DNA from: JBGPLJ01 sp035644395
Lineage (GTDB): Bacteria > Pseudomonadota > Gammaproteobacteria > Steroidobacterales > Steroidobacteraceae
NCBI GenBank assembly: GCA_035644395.1
Contig: DASQOR010000028.1
Location: forward strand, 62,001-126,000
Reading direction: 5' to 3'
Length of the DNA: 64,000 nt
The notes under the pieces were generated by a model that was not told the origin of the DNA, did not search any database, and was given only the letters and a program-made list of their open reading frames with translations. Position numbers and translations under genes: made by a program. Below are positions 1 to 7,446 of this stretch, one piece after another. Within the stretch, counting starts at the first letter, position 1. Every line of letters begins with the position of its first letter.

Positions 1-309
1 GACTTCGTTACGCGACTCGGGCAGCGTGCCGGCGAGGTACTTCGCGTAGCGCTCGGTCGTGATGTCCCCGGGCCATTCGACGGCGACCCGCGTCGGCTGG
101 AAACGCGCGAGCGCATCGGTGACCGCGGCAAGCTCCGCCTGACGCTTGGGTGTCAGGACGTCGTCCACCTTGACGTTGTTCAAGTCCTGGCCCGGGTTCG
201 AGAAGTGATAGCTGGCGACGATGAGAACCTGGGTGTCCGCAACGGCATCGGCCGCGGTCGCGGGCGCGATCAGGGACGAGAGCAGTGCCAGAGCAATGAT
301 CCGGTGCAT
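1..309 (-). CDS. DUF5694-type conserved protein, N-terminal part (cut by window edge)
   Basis: The frame runs on the minus strand from an ATG at 309 and leaves the window at base 1, so only the first 103 residues are seen. Residues 1-19 look like a signal peptide (hydrophobic run ending PATA), suggesting export. The next part (VLIVASYHFSNPGQD, then VDDVLTPKRQAEL, then VAVEWPG) resembles the start of the DUF5694 family as I recall it. The biochemical role of that family is unknown to me. A GAAGGAAC Shine-Dalgarno stands in front of the start, and the gene follows the GNAT gene by about 25 bases, so the two are probably co-transcribed. Confidence 0.75.
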   Translation of the reverse strand, partial: MHRIIALALLSSLIAPATAADAVADTQVLIVASYHFSNPGQDLNNVKVDDVLTPKRQAELAAVTDALARFQPTRVAVEWPGDITTERYAKYLAGTLPESRNEV

Positions 310-334
310 GGTTGTTCCTTCGAAAGGCAATTGT

Positions 335-865
335 TCAAGTGTCTCGGCGCAGCCACGCCATCGGTATGTCCGATTCGAGCTGCCCGGTCGGGCTCACGAT
401 GCCGCGTTCGAAACGGCCCTCGGCACGAAAGCCGAGCGATTCGTAGAGCTTGCGCGCCCGGACGTTGCTTTCCGAGGAGATGAGCTCGATGCGGTCGATG
501 GCGGGCCGCGCCCGCCGCACTTCGTCGATCAAGGCTTCGAGAAGCGCACGCCCGATGCCGCGACCTTGCGCATCCGGGTGCACAGCGGCGGTCAATGAGC
601 CGAGCACGTGCGCGAAGCGCTTGAGCCCATTGCGATAGGCGTGCAGCTCCCCGGCGATGCCGTCCAGGCCGGCGAGTTCGGCCACCAGCAACACGCCATC
701 CGCGAGGCTCGCGCGAATGCACGAGGCGACATACTCCCCGGTCATTTCGTCGGGCGCGCGCGCCAGGCTACCCGAGCTGCTTGCGACGGCAATGTAGAGA
801 TCGCGGATCGCCGCCGCATCGCTCGCGCGTCCCGCGCGCAGGGTCAGGTGGTCGGGTCGAGGCAT
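335..865 (-). CDS. GNAT family N-acetyltransferase
   Basis: A 176-residue protein of usual GNAT length that should transfer an acetyl group from acetyl-CoA to an unknown amine. The acetyl-CoA pyrophosphate-binding motif A is clear at about residues 96-112 (HPDAQGRGIGRALLEAL), and motif B follows at about 134-154 (NVRARKLYESLGFRAEG). The ATG at 865 is used because the frame begins there. The gene is divergent from the dehydrogenase gene starting at 940 and lies just upstream of the DUF5694 gene. The substrate cannot be predicted from the sequence. Confidence 0.85.
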   Translation of the reverse strand: MPRPDHLTLRAGRASDAAAIRDLYIAVASSSGSLARAPDEMTGEYVASCIRASLADGVLLVAELAGLDGIAGELHAYRNGLKRFAHVLGSLTAAVHPDAQGRGIGRALLEALIDEVRRARPAIDRIELISSESNVRARKLYESLGFRAEGRFERGIVSPTGQLESDIPMAWLRRDT

Positions 866-939
866 GGAATCCGGGCCTGGATGGTCTCTTCTGGGACGAC
901 ATACTATGCTGCCGCCTCGTTCATGGGGAGCCTTGATCC

Positions 940-1992
940 ATGCGTGCAGCGGTCTATCACGGTCGGTGCGATGTCCGGCTCGAAGACGTGCCGGAGCCCA
1001 AGGCGCGTGCCGGCGAGGTCAAGCTGCGCGTACGCTACAACGGCATCTGCGGCAGCGACCTGCATGAGTATTACCACGGCCCGATGACCACGCGCACGAG
1101 CGAGCCGCATCCGCTCACCGGCGTGAAGAATCCCGTGATCATGGGTCACGAATTCAGCGGCGAGGTCGTCGACGTCGGCGACGGCGTTACCGACCTTGCC
1201 AAGGGCGACCTCGTCGCCGTCGAGCCGCTCGAGACCTGTGGCAAGTGCATCCACTGCAAGTCGGGTCACTACAATCACTGCGCGCTCGTCGCCTTCCACG
1301 GGTACAACCGCGAGGGCGGCGGGCTCTCGGACTTCACGGTGGTGCGCCGTTCAATGGCGCACAAGCTGCCGCCAGGCGTCACGGCGACGCAGGGCGCGCT
1401 CATCGAACCGATGTCGGTCGCCTATCACACGGCGGACCGCTGCCGCGTCGATTCCGGCCAGACCGTCGCGATTCACGGCGCCGGCCCGATCGGCGTCGGC
1501 GTGCATCTGGCGCTTCGCCGCCGCGGCGTGCACACGATCGTGGTCGACCCGTCCGCGGCCCGGCGCGCGGTGCTCAAAGCGCTCGGCGCCGAAACCTGCC
1601 TCGACCCGAACGGGATCGACGTCGTCAGCGCAATCCGCGACCTGACGGGTGGACAAGGTGCGCATGCCTCCGTCGATGCCGCGGGCGTACCGGCCGCGTT
1701 TCGCGCGGCACTGCACGGAACGCGAATCGACGGCACGGCGGTGGTCGTTGCGATCCACGGCCAGCCGCTCGTGATTCCCGCGTTCGACATCCTCATGCCG
1801 GAAGTGCACATCACGGGTGTCGCGATGTTCTGCAATACGTTTCCGAAGGTGATCGCGGATATGGCCGCGGGCGCTTACCCCACCACCGGCTGGGTCGAAA
1901 CGATTCCGTTCCCCGAATTGATCAGCAACGGCTTCGAGCGCCTGCATCGGCAGGAAGGCATGAAACTGCTGGTCGAGATCTCGCAGCAATAA
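940..1992 (+). CDS. Zinc-dependent alcohol dehydrogenase, 2,3-butanediol dehydrogenase type
   Basis: A 350-residue medium-chain dehydrogenase that should oxidise a secondary alcohol or diol with NAD(P). Catalytic zinc ligands are visible at C38, H70-E71 and E156. The structural zinc site is C100, C103, C106 and C114 (ETCGKCIHCKSGHYNHC). The nucleotide fold begins at about residue 179 (HGAGPIGVGVHLAL). The insertion with a GPMTTRTSEPHPLTG stretch before the GHEFSGEVV motif is typical of (R,R)-butanediol dehydrogenases, which is the basis for the subfamily call. A GGGGAG Shine-Dalgarno precedes the ATG. The small membrane protein gene at 2008 follows by 15 bases. Sorbitol or threonine dehydrogenase activity cannot be excluded. 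Confidence 0.8.
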   Translation: MRAAVYHGRCDVRLEDVPEPKARAGEVKLRVRYNGICGSDLHEYYHGPMTTRTSEPHPLTGVKNPVIMGHEFSGEVVDVGDGVTDLAKGDLVAVEPLETCGKCIHCKSGHYNHCALVAFHGYNREGGGLSDFTVVRRSMAHKLPPGVTATQGALIEPMSVAYHTADRCRVDSGQTVAIHGAGPIGVGVHLALRRRGVHTIVVDPSAARRAVLKALGAETCLDPNGIDVVSAIRDLTGGQGAHASVDAAGVPAAFRAALHGTRIDGTAVVVAIHGQPLVIPAFDILMPEVHITGVAMFCNTFPKVIADMAAGAYPTTGWVETIPFPELISNGFERLHRQEGMKLLVEISQQ

Positions 1993-2007
1993 CAAGGAGA
2001 GGCAGAC

Positions 2008-2196
2008 ATGCTCACGGGTTATTCAGGAATTGTCGGGCTCGTTGTTCTGATCGCCGACGTGTGGGCGATCGTCAACATCATGCAGGGTAGCGGCGACACC
2101 GGCACGAAGGTGCTCTGGATCGTCATCGTGCTGGTGCTGCCGATCGTCGGCTTCCTCGTCTGGTATTTCGCGGGACCGAGGACCGGCCGCGCCTAA
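2008..2196 (+). CDS. Small PLDc_N-domain membrane protein
   Basis: A 62-residue protein with two hydrophobic segments (about 5-24 and 34-54) joined by a short charged turn. The pattern (DVWAIVNIM, then TKVLWIVIVLVLPIVGFLVWYF) is that of the PLDc_N family, the N-terminal membrane region of cardiolipin synthases that also occurs alone as a small inner-membrane protein. A GGAGAGG Shine-Dalgarno lies seven bases before the ATG. Its TAA stop is completed by the first bases of the inverted repeat arm beginning at 2195, so the repeat starts inside the stop codon. Confidence 0.8.
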   Translation: MLTGYSGIVGLVVLIADVWAIVNIMQGSGDTGTKVLWIVIVLVLPIVGFLVWYFAGPRTGRA

Positions 2197-2995
2197 ATGG
2201 GGACATTCCCGATTTAATGTAGGCCTCGCGCGGCCGTCATTTGGCGCCGAAACAGAAGTTTGTTCGGCTGACTAGCCGTGCGGGAACCATTAGTGTGCCT
2301 CCATGCCAAGGACCTCGCGGGCGGCTGTGGGCGGCCAGTGCTATCACCTGATCAATCGGGGAAACTGCCGAGCGCAGATATTCTACGACCGCGGCGACTA
2401 TCGTCGCTTCCTTGCGCTAATGCGCGAGGCGCAAGCGCGAGTGGCGATTGAGGTCTTCGCATGTTGCTTGATGCCGAATCACTTTCATTTGCTTGCGCGA
2501 GCCCGCATGGGCTCCGACTTCGCCGAATGGATGCATTGGCTCCTGACAACCCATGTCCGCCGCCACCACGTGTTCAACGGTTCAAGCGGACGACTGTGGC
2601 AAGGGCGATTCAAATCATTTCCGATCCAGGAAGATGGGCAGTTCCTGACAGTAGCTCGCTACGTCGAACGTAACGCCGTGCGTGCCGGATTGGTTCGGTG
2701 CGCAGAAGAATGGCCGTGGGGCAGCCTCAACTGGAGGCACGATCCGCAATGCCCGTTCCCCCTCGCGAGCTCGCCAGTGCCGCTGCCGGGCAATTGGACG
2801 GAATTTGTGAACGCCCCACAGACGCCGGAGGAGCTTGAGGCTGTACGAGTTTGCGTAAATCGCCAGCGGCCGTACGGTACATCCGCGTGGACGGCGCAAA
2901 CGGCGAGTCAGTTCGGCCTGTCGAGCTCGCTCAGGCCGGTCGGACGGCCGCGTAAGAACGCTTAGCACCCGGCGATATCGGGAATGTCCCCATTT
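2195..2995. mobile_element. RAYT element: transposase gene framed by a perfect 19-bp inverted repeat
   Basis: The left arm at 2195-2213 (AAATGGGGACATTCCCGAT) is matched without mismatch, in reverse complement, by 2977-2995. Between them lies a single REP-associated tyrosine transposase gene. Inside the left arm, at 2219-2235, a GTAG tetranucleotide is followed by a short GCC/GGC hairpin, the layout described for REP sequences recognised by RAYT proteins. Two shorter elements with the same GGGGACA head and no gene inside lie at 5906-5996 and 15790-15874. The arm overlaps the stop codon of the upstream gene. Confidence 0.75.
2303..2965 (+). CDS. REP-associated tyrosine transposase (RAYT, IS200/IS605-like Y1 family)
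   Basis: A 220-residue single-strand DNA transposase. The HUH metal-binding pair is seen at H60 and H62 (MPNHFHLL), and the likely catalytic tyrosine is Y120 (ARYVERNAVRAGLV). The GRLWQGRFKSFPI stretch near residue 97 and the basic VGRPRKNA tail are typical of RAYT proteins. These enzymes act on short palindromic REP sequences, and this one sits between perfect inverted repeats. All key residues are present, so the enzyme may be active. The ATG at 2303 gives a normal N-terminus for the family. Confidence 0.88.
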   Translation: MPRTSRAAVGGQCYHLINRGNCRAQIFYDRGDYRRFLALMREAQARVAIEVFACCLMPNHFHLLARARMGSDFAEWMHWLLTTHVRRHHVFNGSSGRLWQGRFKSFPIQEDGQFLTVARYVERNAVRAGLVRCAEEWPWGSLNWRHDPQCPFPLASSPVPLPGNWTEFVNAPQTPEELEAVRVCVNRQRPYGTSAWTAQTASQFGLSSSLRPVGRPRKNA

Positions 2996-3001
2996 CTCCG
3001 C

Positions 3002-4018
3002 TCAGAGACGGATGACGACCTTGCCGAAGTGGGCGCCGCTCTTGAGGTGGCGGTAGGCGGCGGGCGCCTCGGCGAAAGGGAAAACCCGGTCGATGACCGG
3101 CTTGATGCCGTTCACCTCGATCGCCGCGTTCATCGCTTCGAAATTCGCACGGCTGCCGACGAAGATGCCGTGAATGCTCGCGCCCTTGCGCATGAGCGGC
3201 TGTGGGGCCGTGTCGCCCTGCGGGCCTGCGACGAAGCCGATGAGCGCGATCCTGCCGGCGTAGGCGACCGATTTCATCGAGCGGGCGAGCGTGCCGGCGC
3301 CGCCCACTTCAACGACGCAATCCGCGCCGCGGCCGCCGGTTGCCTTGAGGACCTCTGCGTCCCAATCGGGCGTGCGCTGGTAGTTGATGAGGATGTGGGC
3401 GCCGAGCGCCTGCGCCCGCGCGAGTTTGTCGTCGCTCGATGAGGTGATGATGACCCGGGCGCCCGCTGCGCGGCCGAATTGCACGGCGAACATCGAGACG
3501 CCGCCGGTTCCGATCGCGAGCACGGTCTGGCCCGAGCGGATGTTGCCGATTGTATGCAAGGCATTCCAGGCGGTGACACCGGCGCAGGGCAGGGTTGCCG
3601 CTTCCTCGAAGGACAGATGCGAAGGAATGATCACGGCGTCGTTCTGATCGAGCACGGCGAATTCGGCGAGCATGCCGTCGATGCCGATGGCGCCCAGTGA
3701 CGGCCGGGCGTCGGGCGCCGGCGGCCCGTCGATCCAGTTGCGAAAGAAGGTGCCGGCCGCGCGATCGCCGACCTTGAAGCGATTGACGCCGCTGCCGATC
3801 GCAATGACTTCCCCGGCGCCGTCCGAAAGCGCGATGGTGTTTTCGCCCGCCGCGCCGCTGAAGTACATGCCCTGGACCACCAGCAGATCGCGGTAGTTGA
3901 GCGCTGTGGCCCGCACCCGCACGAGAATCTGGCCGGGGCCCGCCTTGGGATCCGGACGCTCGACGAGCTTCAGATCGTCGAGGCTCCTGGCGCCCGCCGG
4001 AACTTCGTAAGCTTTCAC
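3002..4018 (-). CDS. Zinc-free MDR-type alcohol dehydrogenase/quinone-oxidoreductase-like
   Basis: A 338-residue medium-chain dehydrogenase/reductase. The N-terminal GroES-like domain (ATALNYRDLLVVQGMY at about 38-53) and the nucleotide-binding turn (AIGTGGVSMFAVQF at about 168-181) are clear. The cluster of four cysteines for structural zinc is absent. It probably reduces or oxidises a carbonyl substrate with NADPH or NADH. It lies 14 bases downstream of the amidohydrolase gene on the same strand, so the two likely form an operon for one degradation step. Its stop codon lies seven bases from the right arm of the RAYT element. Confidence 0.82.
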   Translation of the reverse strand: MKAYEVPAGARSLDDLKLVERPDPKAGPGQILVRVRATALNYRDLLVVQGMYFSGAAGENTIALSDGAGEVIAIGSGVNRFKVGDRAAGTFFRNWIDGPPAPDARPSLGAIGIDGMLAEFAVLDQNDAVIIPSHLSFEEAATLPCAGVTAWNALHTIGNIRSGQTVLAIGTGGVSMFAVQFGRAAGARVIITSSSDDKLARAQALGAHILINYQRTPDWDAEVLKATGGRGADCVVEVGGAGTLARSMKSVAYAGRIALIGFVAGPQGDTAPQPLMRKGASIHGIFVGSRANFEAMNAAIEVNGIKPVIDRVFPFAEAPAAYRHLKSGAHFGKVVIRL

Positions 4019-4032
4019 GATCGAGCTCCTCG

Positions 4033-5091
4033 TTACTTGAGGGCGAACACTTTTTCCGCGTTCGACTGGAAGAACTTCTTCTTGTCGGCGTCGCTGATCG
4101 GCAGCGCATCGCTCGTGCGCACCTCGTCGGCGACGAACTGGTAGGGATAGTCCATGGCATAGAGCACGCGGTCCATGCCGAGGACCTTCTGGCAGTAGAG
4201 GATCGCCGCTTCATCCGCCATGCCGCTCGAGGTCACATAGACGTTTTCGCGCAGGTAGTCGCTCGGCTTTTTCCTGAGCGGCGGCATGCTGGCATAGCGC
4301 TTCGCCGCGACGCTCGCGCGGTGCATGTAGTCGAGGCGGAAGAGCCAGAAGGGCAGCGCTTCGCCCAGATGCCCGATGATGAACCGCAGTTTCGGAAAGC
4401 GATCGAAGGCACCGCTCACGATGATCCTGAGCATGTGAAGGCCGGTCTCGCAACCGAAGCCATAGATCGCCCCGTCGAGTCCGCGCGCGAGGAAAGGCTC
4501 GAGCAGCGCGCGCGACAGGTACGTCGGGTGCAGGTAGATCGGCACGTCGAGCGCTTCGGCCGCCTCCAGGATGTCCCAGAACTTCTCATCGTCGAGATAT
4601 TCGCCGTGCGTGTGCGAATTGATGATCACGCCCTTGAGTCCGAGCGTACGCACGCCTCTTTCGATTTCCCTGGCCGCGGCCTGCGGGTCCTGCGGCGCGC
4701 AGGCGGCAAGCCCTGCGTAGTGCATCGGGTGCTGGCGCACGGCGTCCGCGAGCAGGTCGTTCGATTCGCGTGCCATCGTCACCGCGGTCGCCTTGTCGAG
4801 CACCTGCACGCCCGGCCCGGTGAGCGAGACGATCTGCATGTCGATGCCGGTGTCGCGCATGTCGTTCAGGCGCCGCTCGCCGAGATCCTGCAGCCGCTCC
4901 CTCACGGCCAGCGCGCGCGGCGTCGAGCTCTGGACGTAGAAGCCGCAGAGGCTGCGAAAACCCGCATCGTCGATGCCGCCCGGCGCGAGGAGCTTGCGAT
5001 ACAGATCAATGAGCGCCGGCGGGGCGAAGGCCTCTTCGGTCGCGATCCTGCGGTAGCCCGGCGCGGGCGGAATACGGTCTGGTGCGCTCAT
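4033..5091 (-). CDS. Amidohydrolase-superfamily decarboxylase-like protein (ACMSD/gamma-resorcylate decarboxylase family)
   Basis: A 352-residue TIM-barrel metal enzyme. The family's N-terminal metal ligand is seen in RIATEEAF (about residue 20), where a glutamate replaces the HxH pair of classical amidohydrolases. Further ligands are H188 (IYLHPTYL), H241 (IIGHLGEALPFWL) and D314 (AMDYPYQF). Relatives decarboxylate 2,3-dihydroxybenzoate, gamma-resorcylate or 5-carboxyvanillate without a redox cofactor, so an aromatic acid is a sensible substrate, though hydrolysis is also possible. The ATG at 5091 is preferred to a GTG at 5100. It is followed closely by the MDR dehydrogenase gene. Confidence 0.8.
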   Translation of the reverse strand: MSAPDRIPPAPGYRRIATEEAFAPPALIDLYRKLLAPGGIDDAGFRSLCGFYVQSSTPRALAVRERLQDLGERRLNDMRDTGIDMQIVSLTGPGVQVLDKATAVTMARESNDLLADAVRQHPMHYAGLAACAPQDPQAAAREIERGVRTLGLKGVIINSHTHGEYLDDEKFWDILEAAEALDVPIYLHPTYLSRALLEPFLARGLDGAIYGFGCETGLHMLRIIVSGAFDRFPKLRFIIGHLGEALPFWLFRLDYMHRASVAAKRYASMPPLRKKPSDYLRENVYVTSSGMADEAAILYCQKVLGMDRVLYAMDYPYQFVADEVRTSDALPISDADKKKFFQSNAEKVFALK

Positions 5092-5220
5092 GGTCGACAC
5101 GAATCATGGCACAGCAGGGTGCCCGGCAAAATTGCGCTCACTATCGACTTTTGTTTCCGCCTTGGTCGAGTCCATCCGGCGTCGTTTCGTGCCAGATAGG
5201 GACAAAACGGGGGGGAGGTC

Positions 5221-5907
5221 ATGGCCAAGACGAGTCCGGTCAAGGCGCTGGAGTCGAAGCTCAAGAGGCTTGAGCGCGAGCTCGCAATCCTTAAGGACGT
5301 GCACGCGATCCGGCGCCTGCAGCACGCCTACGGCTACTACCTGGACAAGTGCCTCTACGACGACGTCGTCGAGCTCTTCACGGACGACTGCACCGTGCAC
5401 TTCATGGGCGGCCTCTTCCGGGGCAAGAAGAGTGCCCACCGGCTCTATTGCGACCGCTTCCGCAAGAACTTCACCGGCGGCAAGAACGGACCGGTGTTCG
5501 GCTTCCTCCTCGATCACCTGATGATGCAGGACATCGTCGACGTGGCGCCCGACCGCAAGACGGCCCAGGCGCGACTGCGTGTCTTCATGCAGGCAGGGCG
5601 GCACGAAAGCGCGGGCGGCCAACAGCGCCAGTGGTGGGAAGGCGCGCTCTACGAGAACACCTACGCGCGGGAGAAAGGTGTCTGGAAGATCAAGGTGCTC
5701 AATTACCGACCCGTCTGGCATGCCGACTTCGATTCCGGCTGGGCCAAGACGCGACCGAACTACGTGCCGTTCTACACGAAGGCGTTTCCGGAAGATCCTA
5801 TCGGCCCGGATGAGCTTCAGGTTCCGAAACCCGTGCTCTGGCCGGACACCGACGTGCTCGAGTTCCACTATCCGCACCCGGTAACCGGCAAGTGGCCCGC
5901 GAAATAA
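5221..5907 (+). CDS. SnoaL-like (NTF2-fold) protein
   Basis: A 228-residue protein with a short coiled N-terminus (about 6-27) followed by a SnoaL_4-type NTF2-like domain (AIRRLQHAYGYYLDKCLYDDVVELF at about 30-54, quoted only in outline here, then DDCTVHFMG and WWEGALYENTYAREKGVWKI). Such folds act as isomerases, dehydratases or ring-hydroxylase small subunits, and the reaction here cannot be told. The ATG at 5221 follows a very strong GGGGGGGAGG ribosome site. It is divergent from the amidohydrolase gene, pointing to the same catabolic locus. Its TAA stop overlaps the left arm of the repeat at 5906. Confidence 0.7.
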   Translation: MAKTSPVKALESKLKRLERELAILKDVHAIRRLQHAYGYYLDKCLYDDVVELFTDDCTVHFMGGLFRGKKSAHRLYCDRFRKNFTGGKNGPVFGFLLDHLMMQDIVDVAPDRKTAQARLRVFMQAGRHESAGGQQRQWWEGALYENTYAREKGVWKIKVLNYRPVWHADFDSGWAKTRPNYVPFYTKAFPEDPIGPDELQVPKPVLWPDTDVLEFHYPHPVTGKWPAK

Positions 5908-5996
5908 TGGGGACATTCCTGATTTTTTCAGGATGCGAAATACATCGGTTCGAATAACGACACCCCGCCCAGAAAAAAATCAGGAATGTCCCCATT
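5906..5996. repeat. Gene-less RAYT-related inverted-repeat element (91 bp, 23-bp arms)
   Basis: The left arm at 5906-5928 begins AATGGGGACATTCCTGATTT. The right arm at 5974-5996 is its exact reverse complement, with a 45-base spacer. The arm differs from that of the RAYT element by one base in the shared part (CCTGAT against CCCGAT). It looks like a non-autonomous copy mobilised in trans. The left arm supplies the last two bases of the TAA stop of the SnoaL-like gene, and the right arm abuts the truncated DUF3237 gene. Confidence 0.8.
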
Positions 5997-6002
5997 TCTC
6001 CG

Positions 6003-6264
6003 GCACTCGAAATCGTCCTGAACGCCACGGCCCGTCTTGGCGGGCCGATTGCGGTCGGCCAGACGCCGCAGGGCCAGCGCCGCGTCGTGCCGATCCTCGG
6101 CGGTACCTTCGAGGGCCCGAAGCTCAAGGGGGAAATCGTCGGCGGCGGCGCCGGAATTTTCAGCACCGCAGGGCCCGTACGACTGGCTCAACAAGAGCCT
6201 GTTCCTGTGCACGGGCGTACGCCATGCGGCGGCCGTCGACCTCAGAATCTACCGGGTGGCCTGA
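6003..6264 (+). pseudogene. Decayed DUF3237 gene (5' end lost, internal deletion with frameshift)
   Basis: In one frame from about 6003 the DNA encodes LEIVLNATARLGGPIAVGQ followed by PQGQRRVVPILGGTFEGP and LKGEIVGGGA, the N-terminal half of a DUF3237 protein. At about 6150-6178 this passes into a different frame that encodes YDWLNKSLFLCTG and then AAAVDLRIYRVA with a TGA at 6264, the family's C-terminal end. The middle of the domain, roughly 80 residues by my memory of the family, is missing. No start codon is present, and the right arm of the repeat ending at 5996 stands where the start should be. I infer deletion plus insertion. The function of the intact family is not established. Confidence 0.8.
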
Positions 6265-6266
6265 TG

Positions 6267-7232
6267 TCAGGGCTCGGTCGTCACGTGCCTACGGTACTCG
6301 CGCGGCGTGACGCCGAAGCGCGCCCGGAACACGCGGCCGAAGTGCGTGGGACTGTTGAAGCCATAGTCGAAGGCGATCGCCGTGACCGTGCGGCCGCGCT
6401 GCGAGGCGACGCCGAGTGCCCGCGAACATTCCTCGAGGCGTCGGCGCAGGATGTAGCGCGCGACCGTCTCTTCCTCTTCCGAGAAGAGGTGGTGCAGGTA
6501 GCGCGTCGTCATCTTGCAGGCGAGGGCGACCTGGGTCGGCGTGAGATCGGGGTCGCCGAGATGCGCCTCGATGTAGTTCATGATGCGGATGCGATGGGCC
6601 GTCGCGAGCGAGGAGCGATCCGAACGCGCGAGCGGCACCGCCGCGTACGCGCCGGCGATGAGATCGAGCACCGCGTGCGTCACGCGCGCCGCGACCGTCG
6701 GCTCGAGTTCGCTGCGGCACTGCGCCCAGAGATCGCGCAGGAAATTCGACAGGAGGCCGCTCATGCCGCCGTTGCCCGGCATGTGCACGGCGACGACGCT
6801 CTCCGGGCAGGCGAGGTGGCGCCGCATGATGGCGTCCGGCACGCCGAGCACGAACATGCGGTTCGGTTTCTCGAACACGATGTCGTACGCGCGCGTCGAG
6901 TCGCACAGCGTGAAGTCGCCGGGGCCGAGTTTCGCTTCGCGCCCGTCCTGGCGGCTCACGCTCTCGCCGTCGAGCATCAAATGCAGGAAGAACATCGCTT
7001 CGCGCGTGCGCGCGACGTGCGAACGCGAATGACGGACGATCTGCGGATCGGAGTACACCTCCGCCATGCGCAGATCCCCGAACTGGGTACGCGTGAGGGA
7101 GCCGGCAAAGGTGCGGATATCGACGGGATCGGCGACCGTGGGCGTGAAGCTTGCGCACGCCGTGTCGTTCCAGAAAGCGAGCTTGCGGCGCGGATCGAGG
7201 CCGGCCGTCGTAAACGTCTCGAGCTGAGCCAT
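6267..7232 (-). CDS. AraC-family transcriptional regulator
   Basis: A 321-residue regulator. The N-terminal part resembles the AraC_binding_2 ligand domain (LTRTQFGDLRMAEVYSD, REAMFFLHLMLDGES). The C-terminal 100 residues form the two-helix-turn-helix DNA-binding domain (DLTPTQVALACKMTTRYLHH, then TVTAIAFDYGFNSPTHFGR and FGVTPREYRR). The frame is open far upstream, but the ATG at 7232 is chosen because GGGGGAAG precedes it at good spacing and the family begins there. It is divergent from the thiolase operon, which it probably regulates together with the MarR protein. Confidence 0.88.
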   Translation of the reverse strand: MAQLETFTTAGLDPRRKLAFWNDTACASFTPTVADPVDIRTFAGSLTRTQFGDLRMAEVYSDPQIVRHSRSHVARTREAMFFLHLMLDGESVSRQDGREAKLGPGDFTLCDSTRAYDIVFEKPNRMFVLGVPDAIMRRHLACPESVVAVHMPGNGGMSGLLSNFLRDLWAQCRSELEPTVAARVTHAVLDLIAGAYAAVPLARSDRSSLATAHRIRIMNYIEAHLGDPDLTPTQVALACKMTTRYLHHLFSEEEETVARYILRRRLEECSRALGVASQRGRTVTAIAFDYGFNSPTHFGRVFRARFGVTPREYRRHVTTEP

Positions 7233-7268
7233 AACTTCCCCCAAACCCAGCGAAGGCGCGTCGTCGAG

Positions 7269-7289
7269 ATGGTTATATACTATAACCAT
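7269..7289. promoter_or_regulatory. Perfect 21-bp palindrome between the AraC gene and thiolase operon
   Basis: ATGGTTATA at 7269-7277 is mirrored by TATAACCAT at 7281-7289 around the spacer TAC. AT-rich palindromes of this size are typical operators for MarR- or TetR-type dimers. It contains a possible -10 (TATACT, 7276-7281), so a bound repressor would block transcription. Candidate ligands are the MarR protein encoded at 9124 in the downstream operon and the divergent AraC protein. Confidence 0.65.
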
Positions 7290-7446
7290 GCGTTGTGAAT
7301 AGTAGGGGGCCGCATGCCAGGGACTTGGAACAGCCTTCACGCCGGCGCAACAGCGTCGGACGCAAAGGACGTGCCACCGAGCTGCGTTGCAAACCCTTGC
7401 CGCGCGTATACCAGCTATTTCATCCGGACCGGATTCGGCTGACGTC

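Noticed and set aside
6087..7298. A 403-codon plus-strand open frame starting MPILGG
   Set aside because: Only its first 30 codons are real (DUF3237 remnant). The rest is antisense to the AraC regulator.
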